Shown: piece after piece, positions 14,391 to 14,536 of the stretch
How the letters are laid out: every line of letters starts with the position of its first letter
How positions within the stretch are numbered: position 1 is the first letter of the stretch
NCBI GenBank assembly: GCA_003135595.1
Contig: PLCI01000050.1
Location: 387-14,922 of the forward strand
Direction of reading: 5' to 3'
DNA length: 14,536 nucleotides
Origin: Acidimicrobiaceae bacterium
GTDB lineage: Bacteria > Actinomycetota > Acidimicrobiia > Acidimicrobiales > RAAP-2
The notes under the pieces: generated by a model
Told to the model about the DNA's origin: nothing
The model's database searches: none
The model's input: only the letters and a program-made list of their open reading frames with translations
Program-made: the position numbers and the translations under genes

Positions 14391-14534
14391 TCGAGCGGGC
14401 GTGGGCCTTGGCCCCAGCAGCTCCGGCAGCGCGCCCTGGACGAAGCGTCGTGACGAGGGGTCCCGGAGGCGCCACAGACCGGCGTCGACGACGAAGTGTG
14501 CCGCGGTCAGCCCGAGGAACACGCCGAACAGCGC
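14370..14534 (-). CDS. C-terminal end of a membrane-associated protein (truncated by window)
   Basis: The minus strand is open from the window edge to a TGA at 14370-14372. The 54 visible residues contain a hydrophobic segment ALFGVFLGLTAAHFVVDAGL, then the polar stretch WRLRDPSSRRFVQG and LPELLGPRPTPARL. This looks like the last membrane helix and cytoplasmic tail of a larger polytopic protein, with HFVVD and WRLRDP as recognisable conserved-looking parts. The family cannot be named from this piece. Its stop is 20 nt before the padR ATG, in the same direction, so it could be the first gene of the padR operon or a neighbour whose end carries the padR promoter. Confidence 0.7.
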   Translation of the reverse strand, partial: ALFGVFLGLTAAHFVVDAGLWRLRDPSSRRFVQGALPELLGPRPTPARLVADRS

Positions 14535-14536
14535 CC

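Noticed and set aside
1..14536. Search for tRNA, rRNA, CRISPR, IS or phage elements
   Set aside because: No cloverleaf, regularly spaced repeats, transposase motifs or terminal inverted repeats were seen by eye.

Overview
The window is GC-rich throughout, with GTG starts, Shine-Dalgarno (SD) sequences of the GGAGG type, several starts lying 6-8 nt behind a TANNNT hexamer, an F420-type LLM-class oxidoreductase, a DUF3048 lipoprotein and a PadR-controlled membrane protein. This fits a chromosomal segment of a high-GC actinobacterium. Acidimicrobiia is my best guess, but nothing here fixes the taxon. I see no rRNA, tRNA, CRISPR array, phage gene or transposase.

Layout. (1) 1-1354, plus strand: the 3' part of a NarL/FixJ response regulator, coupled by a 4-nt overlap to an APH-family phosphotransferase. 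(2) 1355-2249: about 0.9 kb without a convincing gene, holding one small ORF (1585-1773) with a protein-like stretch. (3) 2250-3173, plus: an iron/pterin-dependent phenylalanine 4-hydroxylase. Its 3' end overlaps by 12 bp the end of a convergent GT-C membrane glycosyltransferase (3162-4487, minus). (4) 4609-5874, minus: a RhlE-like DEAD-box RNA helicase with a visible promoter, preceded by a 14-bp tandem repeat. (5) 6039-7055, minus: an eight-helix membrane protein of unknown role. (6) 7177-8621, minus: an LLM-class flavin oxidoreductase translationally coupled to a DinB-fold protein. They are divergent from (7) a 753-aa cytoplasmic type I arylsulfatase (8784-11045, plus). (8) 11090-12812, plus: an apparently leaderless DUF3048 lipoprotein, then a four-helix membrane protein. 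(9) 12981-14536, minus: a truncated membrane protein, a PadR repressor and a PadR-coupled membrane protein with a YPRSWR motif. An inverted repeat over the PadR start region is a good autoregulatory operator candidate.

Working together. The clear functional couplings are regulator with phosphotransferase, LLM oxidoreductase with DinB protein (possibly with the divergent sulfatase), and PadR with its membrane partner. The rest looks like ordinary housekeeping or accessory metabolism. I did not find a clearly new defence or mobile system. The most interesting items are the PadR module with its dyad, the leaderless starts, the unexplained 0.9-kb gap with a protein-like fragment, and the paired short palindromes between the oxidoreductase and the sulfatase.
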